A stretch of DNA of 64,000 bases from Wolfiporia cocos (taxonomy: Eukaryota > Basidiomycota > Agaricomycetes > Polyporales > Phaeolaceae): positions 2,914,001 through 2,978,000 of the forward strand of contig JACCLO010000007.1 in NCBI GenBank assembly GCA_029448655.1, in the 5' to 3' direction. The position numbers were made by a program, and so were the translations under genes. Below the pieces are notes generated by a model. That model worked only from the letters and a program-made list of their open reading frames with translations, did no database searches and was not told where the DNA came from. How positions within the stretch are numbered: position 1 is the stretch's first letter; each line of letters opens with the position of its first letter. Below, piece after piece: positions 48,618-60,700 of the stretch.

Positions 48618-51600
48618 TTACAAGGAGAAGATTCCCTCCGGCTCTACGACGCGACTGGACCGGATGGACGATGACGAGCGAAGATGCCGAGGCCGACCGG
48701 TGAGCCCGATCGAGACCGAGACGAGCTGCAGGGCGGTGTCAAACCGGAGAGGTACGAGTCGTTCGCGGACGTGCCGCTCGTCCTCGTCCGACCGAACGAG
48801 AACAGGCCGCCGTCGCCAGACCCGATGGCAGCTGGAACAGATGCCAGTGATCTACACGCGCGCGTCAGCGACAGTCGCGACAGCCAAGAGACGGAGCACT
48901 GACCATGACGACGAACGCGTTCCCTCTGAAGAAGCGGCCGTACACGTTGGAGACAAAAGCCGGACGGCAAGCCCACCGACCGCAGCAGAGATGTCGCTCT
49001 GGTTCGGGAAACTTTGTGCCGGTAAAGTGGTTGCACACCCAGCCGATGCACGAAACGGCCACCGCGAGGAGCTGCACAGTCTGATCAGAAACACGGCCCG
49101 TCAGCTTTCCAACGGGTGAACGCTCACAGTCTCCTTCCGGTAGTACGGAGCCTGGTTGCGCAAGCTCAACGACAACCGAGTACAGCGGCACCGTGAGGAA
49201 CGCTGTGATACCCCCCGAGGTCAGAATCGACTCCATCCGGCTAAGCGAGACACGTACCCCACCAGAGCGACGGCGTCTGCTGGTACCACGGTCCATCGGG
49301 ATGGTGGCTCGATTGGCACGTCAAGTCGTCCGCGCCAGCCAGCCGATGCTGCGTGATCTTCGAGTACGCCGTAGCGCCGATCGACAGCCCAAAGCCGAGG
49401 AAGAGCGAGTAGATGATCGAGAAGCACACGCGCCACCGCGCCCGAGGACGATGTTGCGCGACGCGAGCTCGAGGCTCCGCACAGGATGATGAAGCCCTAC
49501 GACAAACATGAAAGTGGTCGAGTCACGGGCCGGGCCAGCGTGCCCGGGGAGACGTACGGGCAGGATGAGCACGATCGACGCGGCGCCGATCGCGTGTAGC
49601 AGAACTTGTGCGAGTCTGCGAGCGCAGCGGCGATGAAGCTGAACAGGAGCGTGACCGTGATCCTGTCGGGGTGCGGTCGTCAGCACGCGTCGGGAGCGGC
49701 GGAGCCCACGCGGGCAGGGACAGGGGCAGGGCAAAAAGCGCGGACACCTACTCGAAGATGTTCGAGTACAGCTCGTTGCGCGCCGCGAACACCTGGATGA
49801 CGAATCAGCAGGCAGCCGAGCGGGAACGAGATGAGCGAGTCCACGAAGGAGCCGTGAACGACACGCTGCAGATCGACGCCGAGCAGAAGCCCGCCGATGA
49901 TGACCAGCTGCCAGAACTTGTACAGCTGCGGCTTTGCGCATCAGGTCGTCGAGCGCGATGCTCGCGTCCTTGACCGAGATGTCGTCGTGGATGACCTTCC
50001 AGTAGAGCGCGTACGCGTCCTGCAGCTTGCCAATGTCGAGCGCGGAGCCCTGGCGGATGAACTTGATGTTGGACGTGCTCGTCGTCGCATCGTCGAACGA
50101 GATGAGCATCACGTCCGGGAGGTACATGCACGAGAGCGGAATGTCGAGCACTCTTGCCCGTCGCCTGTATCTGCGCCTGCAGCCGGTGCGTCGGCCCGCC
50201 AAACATCATCATCGCGCGCGCGAGCTTGAGGATGAACTCCTGCCGCTGCACGATCTCCGCCACATGGCGCGTAATCTGCGCCACGCACCTCCGTCAGCCC
50301 CCGCACACAGCGCAGCAGCAGCACAAAAGCGCACGCACGTAGATCTCGGCCTTCTTGCGCTTCTTGAGCTCCTTCTTCCGCCGCTCGCGCTCCTCCGCCC
50401 GCTTGATGCGCTCCTTCTCGCGCTCGAGCCACTCGTCGTCGCTCGTCGCGGGCGTGCCGGGCGTGCTCGGCGTCCCCGCGCGGCTCCACCCGCGCTTCGG
50501 CAGGTCGCGCAGCACGCCCGTCCACTTGGTCCGCCCGCTCTTGGTGCTCTGCGGCGAGTCGTCCTCCTCCTCCGTGATGAAGTTCATCGGCAGCGACGAC
50601 GTGCGCAGGTGCGACGGGTGCGCGGGCTCCGACGGCGAGTGCCCCGGCGAGTCAAAGTGCATGCTCCGCGGCTGCGTCAGCGCCGCCTCTGGCTCCTCGA
50701 CGACCTCCTTCGTCTGCGGGAGGTTGCTCTCGAGCGAGTACCTGCACCGACTCGTCAGCGTCGCCCGCCGCCAGTCAGCATGCACACTCACCGCGAGAGA
50801 TGGTACCCGGGCCGCTTCACGCTCGGCGCGAGCGTCGAGTGCTGCGGGGCCGCCGCGCCCGCGATGTTGCCCGTGCTCGCGATGAGCGGGCCAACACGCC
50901 CGCGGCGTTCCGCGTCTGCGATGGGCGCGAGTCGCCCCCACGGCTTCGGGATGCTGATCTTCGGGAGCGTGAGCGACACCGCTGGACCCGTTCGCGGAGC
51001 CCGCCCAGCGCGGGCGCTCGCCCTCCGCCGCGGCCGCCGCGCGCTCCGCCTTGGCGCGCCTCCGCTCCTCCTTCTCTCGCGCGCGCCGCTCCGCCTTCTC
51101 GCGCTTGAGGTCGCGCTCCGATCGGCGGGAGCAGAAAGTCCGTCGTCGCCGTCGACTTCCGTCGTGACCGTGCGCGTCGCGGGGAAGTACGAGCCGCCGC
51201 CGCCGTCGAAGCTGCTCCGCGTGCTCGTCGGGGCGAGCGTAGTGGCTCGACGCGTCCGCCGCGTCGTACAGCTGCAGCAGCGCGCTCAGCACGCCGCCCC
51301 CGCGCGGCTGCACGGGCGCGTACGCGCGCTCCGCGCCGCGCTCCACGTCCGTGTCCTCCCCGCTGACGGCCGTGCCCGCCTCCGCCTCGCTGCTCGACGC
51401 GCTGATGAATCGGCAGGCGCCACCGCCGCCGTGCCTTCTTCGTCTCGCTCGCCTCCGCGCCCGCGCCCGCGCCGGACCTTGCGCTTCGCGACGCCGCCGG
51501 GCGCCGCCGACTGCCGGCGGCTCGCGCGCCCGCTCGCGTCGTGCTCCTCCGAGTGGCGGCCCCACCCGGGGGACGTGCACGTGCCCGCGCACGCCGACGT

Positions 51601-52585
51601 GGCCCCACAGCCCGCGGCGGTGCGCGCCGACGACCTTCTGCGCCTGCTGCACGCTGTGGCGCTCCGTCCCCGCGCCGGGCAGGCCCGCGGTCTCGGAGGG
51701 GTCCGATGAACGCCTCGCCATATACCTCGTGCGATGGAGACGGAAGCTCCGACGGGGGCGAGGACGAACTCGTCGAGAGCGAGTCGTGCGTCACGGCGGG
51801 CGAGAGCTGGGCCATGGACGCGGGCGACTCGGAGCGGTGCCGCTCGAGCGCGTCCGTGAGGGCGTGCAGTGCTGCGGGCTGGAAGAGAAGTCAGCATCGG
51901 CATCGAGGCGGCGGGAATTTGAGATAGGAAGCAGTAGAAGGCTGCGCAGCCTCTGACGTGTATTGCAGGGCAGAAACAAGCTATAACCAATCATCGATCA
52001 GACGCCGCGCGCGGAACCCGCGTATACGCCCCGAAAGTGCGGCGACAATGAGATGTTGCGTAGCAATTTCCGCGCGCGTGTGTCCGCTCGCCCATTGCCC
52101 CACCTCCAACGGACCAGCAGCGCATGGTGCTCACTGCTGTGGCCTGACAGGGAGGCCCCGAAGCGCGTCGATGACATAAACGCACACGGCTGGCATCGGC
52201 TCTGCAAGCCTTGCGATCAGCGCGCGGCGCGACCCACGTGTGCCGCCACGACGGAGGCAGGCAAACTGCGGATGACGGGGATCGCCGCACAGCGCCTTCG
52301 TAAAACACAGGGTGGAGACGTGGGGGACTCACATTCGAGGCCGTGCTCGTCGAGGGGCGCGGGGTGCGTCGCGCTCGGTCGTCCCACTGGACCTTGCGGG
52401 GAGTCTTGGTGGCCGCCGGACCTGCGGGTGCCGCCCGGGGGGCGGTTGTCGGCCGGGTCGGTGGGGTTGCGGGAGGGACTGCCGGAGTCCATGACGAGGG
52501 TGGTGGTGGAACGGGTGCTCGTCGGGCTGGGTGTGGTGCTCGCGGCGAGCACGCTCTCTATGGATGGTTGTACACGGGGGGACAT
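48618..52585 (-). pseudogene. PRM10/ThrE-like gene copy broken by many small indels (unit 4)
   Basis: The same gene can be followed from ATG (52583-52585) to the TAA position (48618-48620), but it is 29 bases longer than the unit-1 copy and many exons carry 1-2 base insertions or deletions. The last exon alone has about seven, for example an extra t just before the stop end and extra bases near 48682 and 48700. Exon 3 (around 50340-50750) is clean. Some sites look like a merger of the A and B versions: aagcccg near 49888 where A has aagccg and B has aacccg. As written it cannot encode the protein. I cannot tell a decayed copy from an unpolished or collapsed assembly; the even spread of indels through exons, introns and spacer alike favours an assembly artefact. 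Confidence 0.75.
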
Positions 52586-55500
52586 GGCATGGGAAAGGGA
52601 GAGACAGAGAAAGGAAGGCGAGAGGAGAGGAATGGAGAGTGTAGGGGTATAGGATTCAAGTGCGGGCAAAGAACGGACGGCAGGCCTCACAGAAAGGCGG
52701 CGTGCGGATGCTTTGGACGCTCAGCGGACGTAGTCGAGGAGAAGCCGCTCGCGGGCGCAGCGGGCGAGGATCACATCGAGAGGAAGCTGAGTCGACCGGG
52801 TTGTGAGGCGGGCGAGACACCAAGAGGCAGATGGTGCTGCGAGAAGAGAGCGCAGCAACCCCAGGCCTGCGTGCTCACCTAACCCTACCCTGTGGGTCGG
52901 GACGCCGTGCCGGGATTGACGCCCAGAGCGCGTGTTGTGAGCGCGCGTCTCTCGCCCGGCTTGCGCTCTCATTCGGCCCATCGTTGCGGACACGAGATCT
53001 GGTGCGCGGAACGGCTTGTGCGGCGAGATGCAGCAGGCCTCCAGCGATAAGTTCGTTCGTTAGGAGGGGACTGGGGGCATAGAGAGTGCGGTGGGCAGCA
53101 CAGGCAGCGCGTTCACTTTCTATCGGCCGCGTTTCTAACGACTCGTATCCCCTCTCTCGGTGCACGGGCACATCTCGACGCATATCTAACCGATCACCCG
53201 CGCAAATCTACAGACGGGCCCACTCAATCTCCCGATGCCCGCGCCCGCTCTCCCGTTCACGCCACCACCGCCGGCCGTCGCGTCTGCACCAGCAGCGCGC
53301 CCGTCTTACCTTTGCAGGCCATCCCGCCGTGTCTCTGCGCGAGAACCGCGCCAGTCTTTGCAACCGTCTGCGCCGCCCCCGGTCCCTTGTGCCTCCCCCG
53401 CGCTCTCCTCGCCTCGCCTGCGTGCCCGCACGGACGCCTCTCGCCCCTGCAGACCGCCTCCTCTCCCCTCGCCGCAGAATCAGCCGTCCTCCCTTGGACC
53501 GACCGCCCGTGCCCCCGCTTGATCACGCACGCCCCTCCACGCCGTCGGTGGTGCGCCGCCCCACCTGCAGGCCACCGCGGCGCGTGCGCGCACGGCGGGG
53601 ACGGACGAAGAGCATGGACGACGGGTGCGGACGAGGGCGTGGGCACGGCAACATGGTGAGTTCGTGACACTGCGAGACCCGTCAGCAGCGACGCCTCTCC
53701 ACGGAACGTGTCCTTGGGCGGCGGCGGCGGCATCTTCAGCGTCGTCGTCGTCCGTTGTCGCCCACGGTCCGTTGTCGCCGAGGCAGGCGACCGCTATGCC
53801 GTGCGCCCGGCTCAACATTCAACGTGGCACTTGCTGCCATCTCCCGATGGCGACCGGCCCCCCAACGGCACACCCATCCGTCCGCCCCTCTTAACGATGC
53901 TGGAAGGGTCAGCAAAGTCCATCACGGTGAGCGCACCCGCCACGTACCATCGCGCTCATGAGCACCGTTACAAGCAGCGACGGCGGCATCTTCAGCCCTG
54001 TCGTCGTCGTCAGGCGAGGCTGGTGCGCGCGCCCGTCTTGTGTGTGGCGAGCATGCTTGACAAACCGATAGCTGTAAGTGCGTAGGCAGCGCACGAGCGC
54101 AGCACAAAGGGCATGTCGCGAGTGCAGAGCACAAGTGCAGACGTCGCGAGACCGCCCAGCAGCAGTCGCGCAGAGGGTGGAGTGGCGGCGGCGGCGGCGG
54201 TCTGGGTGCGGGTGCGTGCTGTTATCCTGACATCGGTGACGTGCAGCGCGCAGAGCGTGCGATGCCGGCGGCGGGCACACCGGCGACGTGCTGACGTCCT
54301 CAGCCCCCACTCATCGGACGCGGTGCTGGCTCACGTACGCAAGACGGTCAGGACGCATCGCACGACGACGCGCTTCAGAGCGGATGCCGACCGGCCGCTG
54401 CGCGTCCACCGTGGGCGCGGGCCGAGAAAGCACTCGAGGCCGCACAGCAACACCGCTCGCCCCTCGCTCGCCCGAGCCGAGTCGCCGCACTGAGGAGCAC
54501 GCCCACGCCGCTCAGTTCTCCACGGACGACATGGCAACAGCTGCGCCCGCGAGCCCAGCTCGTGGCATCCGTCGGCGGCGAGCACAAGCCTGACGTGGCC
54601 CAGAGGAGGGCCCGTTCCTGCACGGGCCCCAGGCAGCAGCTGCGCGCCGGTCGAGCGGCATGCACCGCGAGGGGCGAGACGTCGCTCCAGACGCACCGTC
54701 CCTCGCCCGCGCACTCCTCTCGCACAGGACGTCGCGTGAGCTCGATCCGGTACGACGCTCACAGGAACTCACCTGGGTAGAGACGCCCGGCCCGCCGGGG
54801 AGATGCAGACGCGTGGCGTGCAGGCATGCCGACAGCGCTGGCTCGCTGGCTGACCTCGACGCTTCGGACCCGTTCAGCAGCGGCCAAGTGGAGACGCGCG
54901 AGCCCACCTAGAAGAGGAGTCGTCCGCCGCGCCCTCGACCTCGGCACTCCTCCGATGCAGCGCCCGCTGCACTGGCCGAGCGTGGCCATAAATGACCGCA
55001 CGATCGGCAGGGTACGTGCGCCGTCGAGGAAGCCTGGAGCAGTGGGCGAGGTGAGCACACGAGGGATTGGCGACGAGAAGGGGGCGACAGACCAGCATGG
55101 GTGTCCGTCGTGCGCACGCAGGATGGCAAGGAGACCGGTGGGCACCTATGGCTTGGCGAGGGAAAGGCGCGACGCGCAAAAGCCATCCATCGCGCACGGT
55201 CTGCCTGTGAGGTGACGAGGCTAGCAGAGGACCGGCGTGCGCGGACTCTGGTCGCGGCCAGAGCCCGCGGCGGGTGGTGGCGGGCGTCGGTGGGTCCGGC
55301 CTGGTTGTGTCGAGTGCACGGGTCGCCACCGCCGGGCCTCGTCACGAGCGATGCAAAGGACGGATCGCAGCGAGGACCGAACGGGACGAGGTGAGTGACG
55401 ATCGAGGAGCGCTGATTGGGGACGGGACAGACGCGAAGGGGCACGGTGAAAGATCTGGAGCGGATGGGGTCAGCAGGCATGTCTACGCACGGTTCCGCGG

Positions 55501-55647
55501 ACGATGCAGAGCTCGAATCGTTCGCGCAAGAGCATCATCCTCGATGCGTCCCGGCATGCAAAGGTCAGCGCGCAAAGCCGTTCTGAGGGCCAGGATGAGC
55601 ATGTCGTCGTCCGGTAAGAGAGCAGGATACCCGCCGGATTCAACTCG

Positions 55648-56275
55648 TTACCCGTGCCCGGCGCACGGGCGTGCACTGGGGACACGATCCCAACCTGTCG
55701 AGACACGCGACGGGGTCGGAATACGGCAGCGGCCTTTAGGTTTGGTTTGGGGCGAGGCAAGACCCTTCTTCACAAGCCAGAGGCCGTCGCGGACCTGACC
55801 GAACCGCGCCGAGCGGCGACGAGCAGCGCTGCGCATGGAACCGGCCGTAAGTACGACTGTCAGTCCATGCCACTTTCTTGCCATCGCACCGCTCACCGTG
55901 GCGGTGCGATTGCAGGGTCGATGCTTGCGAGGGCACGATGTTGGCTCGAACGGACCAATGGCAGAAATTGGGATGGGGGCACAAACGGGGATCTGTCGAG
56001 AGTGACAAGCAGATATATGTTGGGAGGTGCGGCGAAGGTCACAAACCAAGTCCGACGCATCGGTTAGGCCAGCTGATACTTACGACGGTGAACGTTTCGA
56101 TCAGATCGTCCAACGAGAACACACCGCGCGCAACTCGCCGGGGAGACAGATGCCATCCCCATATTACGTCTTGCTCATGCGCTACAAGATCGGATGCGCG
56201 CTCGCAGCAGAGTGTCAGGATTCCGACCTCGGACAGCAAGCGACGAGTTGCCTTTTGATCGCCGCTCAAGATCAT
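55648..56275 (-). CDS. Weak candidate spliced gene, frameshifted in exon 3 (unit 4)
   Basis: Matches unit 1 except for one inserted base near 55745, inside the proposed exon 3. This is the last visible indel of the noisy stretch. Exons 1 and 2 are intact. Confidence 0.25.
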
Positions 56276-56471
56276 CCGTGAGAGCGGCCACGATATACGC
56301 TCGCCTACACGATGGGCTCGAACCTAGATCGGTCAGAGTCAGGTGCGATTGGTATGTTTCCTATCGCATTGCCGGGTATGTGCTTGCCTGCCCACCATCT
56401 CAAGCCTTGAGCTGGCAACTGATCGTAGTGTGGCGAGGCGTGCGACAGAAGATACATGTGGACGATCCGGG

Positions 56472-57225
56472 CTATCGGTCTACGTAGTCCTCCTCGTTAA
56501 CGGTAAGAGCACTCTTTACGGCAGAAAACCGCAACCTCTTTGACCTCGTTTCAGGGTCACGCTGGCGGCCTCGTGCCGACAGGTAATCCGAGCGCCGGCA
56601 TCTTGATCGCACGGTCGAATGGAATCCCGCCCGTTCCATCTTGTTGTATTCCGCGTCCGACAGACGACGAAATCGTGTGGCACCTCGTTCCCAGCGAATC
56701 CAGAGCATCTCAAGCTTCCATAGTGTGCAGCACCCCAAGCTGATGTTCTCGAAGGGCAGCAGCCCGTACGGCCACCCTTCGATTATGACCCTATGGTCCC
56801 TCACAATCCTCGTCCAATAGGTGCTCCACTTCATCCTCAAATTTTTGCAACCTGTTATCTCCCCTGCATTCGGCAAGCCGCGCGTGTCAGAACTCGGCAC
56901 ACGATGGCTCCATTCAATCAGGCTCACCCAAGCTCTGATCGATTCGCAGGCGGACCTGGCTGCGTGTCCAGCTGGCCTTTTGCTTGTATGTAAGTTTCCG
57001 ATCTGTCGGCGAATATGGGTCTCGTGAGCGAGCTGTCGACTGGACCACTGACACTGACCTTTGTGGGACAACAGATATTCTGAACGTTGCATCTGCACGT
57101 GTGTACCGGGCATCGCTCTGAGCCTGAAAACTGCCCCGCCGGCTTTGACTCGAACATGAATATTTATCCCAGATGGTGCCGCTTGATGCTCACGACATCA
57201 GCCGTTCGAGACCGCTGGAATGCAT
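56472..57225 (-). CDS. Hypothetical 'VxxEGWP' protein (unit 4)
   Basis: Identical to the unit-1 gene at +48401. It lies in the clean, type-A right part of unit 4, just beyond the indel-rich stretch. Confidence 0.68.
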
Positions 57226-57716
57226 TGTGCGTTATTCTGATATCGTTGGGCCACCATAGACGTTCGACGCATCTGTTCTGATCAATTCAGGCGAGCCAGA
57301 TGACGGCATTGCACCTGCTCACTTTCCTTGCAGTCGCCTATGGGATGGGTCATGGGTACAATCCCAATCTGTTCACGAAACGAAGATGTCGGTACAATCG
57401 GCAACCTCGTTCCCCATCAGACACCTCGCTTCACACGTAGGTGGCCCTCGCTTCTCGAATCGTGAACATCATCCATCGTGCATGTTGAGTACGTACAGGA
57501 ATAGTCAAATGACGGCAGATGCACGATGCGCAGCATGAGGACCGGGAGTGACGAGTCCCACCGTGTTGATCGCCCCATTCCCCTTGATCGTCTGGCGTCG
57601 GTGGACCTTTGACCTCAAACAAACCAGATAATGTCAGCTGACAGAGAAAGAAAAAAAGAAAGAAAAAAAGTCATCAAGACGTAAAATCGCATACCTCCAT
57701 ACGACGATTTCCCAAT

Positions 57717-57752
57717 CATGGAGCATACCGATCAACGGCGGTATGCTCCATG
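57717..57752. repeat. Perfect 14-bp inverted repeat (unit 4)
   Basis: Identical arms and loop to the unit-1 hairpin. Confidence 0.85.
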
Positions 57753-60700
57753 GTTGCCAAGTCTCGCCTAGAGTCAGAGTCCCTCATGCAGCATACTGGC
57801 CTTGCCGAAACCTTAATAGGCGATCAAGGTGTCCTTTCCCATAGGCCATGAGCATGGTGAGCGATGTTCAGCTTCAATATTTGGACACTCTCTAATCCAT
57901 TTTTTCAACATTTGAGCGTCGACGAGCTCGAGGGGCAACACAACATTGAGGCCTCCGAGCGATGCTGGCGTCAGTATGGACAGCGGGAGAATGGCTGTCG
58001 GCTATGTTGTCGCGTATGTGTCTTCTCCGTCGCGCCACGCTGTGCAATTGAATGCACATTCTTCGTTTTCGTCTGATTGGCGTGTTGGCCGCATGAGCCG
58101 CCAGGGCAGACTCGGTAAGCAAGAGCGATGCCAGAGCATGCACAGTGCGCAACCGTGTTTCAATGCCATGTATTAACGGCGTAATGTACATTCAGCACGA
58201 CGCGCAAGCGGCGGCGGCAGCGGCAACGCAGCGTACCGTTCCGCCATCCATGGCATCACGGGGTCCACAAGGACATGATCGCGAAGGGAGCTTGTGGGTG
58301 CCCATCAGACGATGGGCCAGCGGTCTGGATGAATCTGACTGACGATAAGGAAGGATCTTGTGACCGTGACCCATCTAGCGACCCTCCAGGTTGGTAGCGA
58401 GCGGCAGGCGAGCCGATGGACCCATCGATTTGGGGCACCGGCGGAGACGACAACGAAGCGGACGAGCCGAGGGAGGTGTGATCATGAGGTAACGGGACAG
58501 CGGGGAAGGCTGGGCACGCGCCACGAGGCTCGCGAACGTCTGGCGTCTAGGCCTAGAAGTGTCCGCTGCCCGCACTGTGCTGCATCGCACTCACCAGGGC
58601 CATTACAACGTCGACATCGACGCGGGCACCTTCGTCTCTCCTGCCGACTCGCTTGGTGCCCCTCCACATCGATTCCTGCACAGCATAATGCGCTCAAAGT
58701 GAGTCGTTCTCCTCTATCATCTGGGCTCACCGCCGTCACAAGACGCCCCCGCGATAGGCCCAGATTAAAGTCTGAATTGCACGCGTGGCCACAAGCGCCC
58801 TCTTAGCCGATCTCGTAATCCCGTCCGTTCACTCGACGGTAGTCGCCGTCTCTGCTCACGAGGACAGAGGTACGCGAGGCTTCGTGATTCCTGTTTCAAG
58901 GAGGTTCGAATACCATCGGCGGTCGCAGCTGTACCAGCGAGTGCGCACGGACCTGGTCAGCACATATAAGAGGGCGAGCGAGGCGAACGTTGTGCCCAGC
59001 AGGTTTGCCCTTCATCCTCTCGTCCCCGTCACCCTTCTACTTGTATTGTGACCTTGTCGACTCGGGTCAAGGCTCCACCACCCCTCTTCGGGTGTGCTCT
59101 TGCTACGCGGTGAGTTGTCTGCCAATCCTGCGTTGCCCAAGTGCTTACAGTGCCACCTGCCCCACAGGTTGTGACCGTTTGCAGCACGGGACAGCGTGTC
59201 CTGCTGCTGGCCGCTGGCAGCACCACCTCCGCCCTGCAGAGCATTACCGCATCGCAAACGTGCTAGGTGAGCCGTTCGCTCCTATACGCTCGTCTGAAAT
59301 CATTCACTTACCACGTCCATTCGCGCCCTACGGCGTGCCGAGTACCCATCGTTACCACCGTTTTGCCACGCTACGCCCGTTGATCGGTGAGTTATCGGTG
59401 TCCTCGTTCTGGATGATCGTGCTCACGTTGCATGTGCCCGGTGCCGTCCCTCAAGCCGGTCGTGAGACCTCAGCTTCTTGTCGGACCCGTTGTGCTTGAC
59501 AGGTCATGCAACATGGCTCATATGCCATTGCTTGTATCCCACCATCGCCGGTGAGCATCCTGCATTTCACCCTCATACTCATCTTTGCAGCCGATTCCGG
59601 CCACGTCACGGCGTCCGCTTGACCATCGCCGTCGCTTTCGCGCGCGCGCGCTATCGTTCGGCCCTCCACGAATCGGACGTTGTAGATCGTTGTATAGATT
59701 TATTGATTGTGTACGACGTTACGCGCAGTACATGGCACGTAGTGTGCATTCTCGTAAATTGCACTAGCAGGCCCTTGTAAGGCACCGCGGCACGACACGC
59801 GGCCATCATGTCAAGCCGTCCTGCCGCCCATCGTCGCCTCCAAGGCAGTATCACCGTAGAACATGTCGCCCGATGCGCAGCGTGCCCTCGCTGGGCACAA
59901 GTTGAGGAAGCACCCACCTCGGCACCCGTCCCGTGCGCCCCGTTAACGACCTCCACGGCACGACTTTGGACGGTGCGGTGCGCGCAGCCGCGATGCATCT
60001 GAAGTGGCCTACGGTGCACGCGCTCGATGTGGACTTGTCCGGTCCCGTTAGTGTCTCTTGTGAACCGGTCACGCACCTCGCGATGGGACGTACCACGTAG
60101 CGTGGCGTACGATTCTGAAACGGGGACCCGTAGCGCGTCACGGCGTGATGTTCGGGCACCATGACGGGTCCCTCCGCCATCCACATTGCGCACCATGAGC
60201 AGCGGCGGGTGACGACGTACCCATGGGCCATGGCCCGTTAGAAGCCACACAAGTCCGCCGCTCGCCGCATCGAGGTCCACACCTTGAACGTGCTGTCACG
60301 CTCGCCTCCATGCAGCGCGAGCTTGACGAGTCCATCCAGCACGCGGCGTTGGGATAGAATCGAAAGGGAAGTGCAGGCCGCGTGCGTGCGCTGCTGGCTC
60401 CATCAGCAAGGCAGTCGCCTACCAGATCGTACCGCCCGCTGCCCACCAATCTGCGTGCCGTCCCAGCCGTCGTGCATGACTCACCGTCCCAACGCCCCAC
60501 CACGCCGAGAGCATGCTGGCTTGACCTCAATATCGACCACCGCAGAGGCTGCGAACGATCTAAAGTCCTGTACGCGAACAACGGCAGTGCCGTGTACCTG
60601 AGTGCACCTCCCTGCCCTGGATGTCGTCGTCTCCCTCGTGCGCATCGGCCGAGACGTAGGCGTTCCACTCGTCGGGGACTGCGGAGGGCGACGTCTGCGG

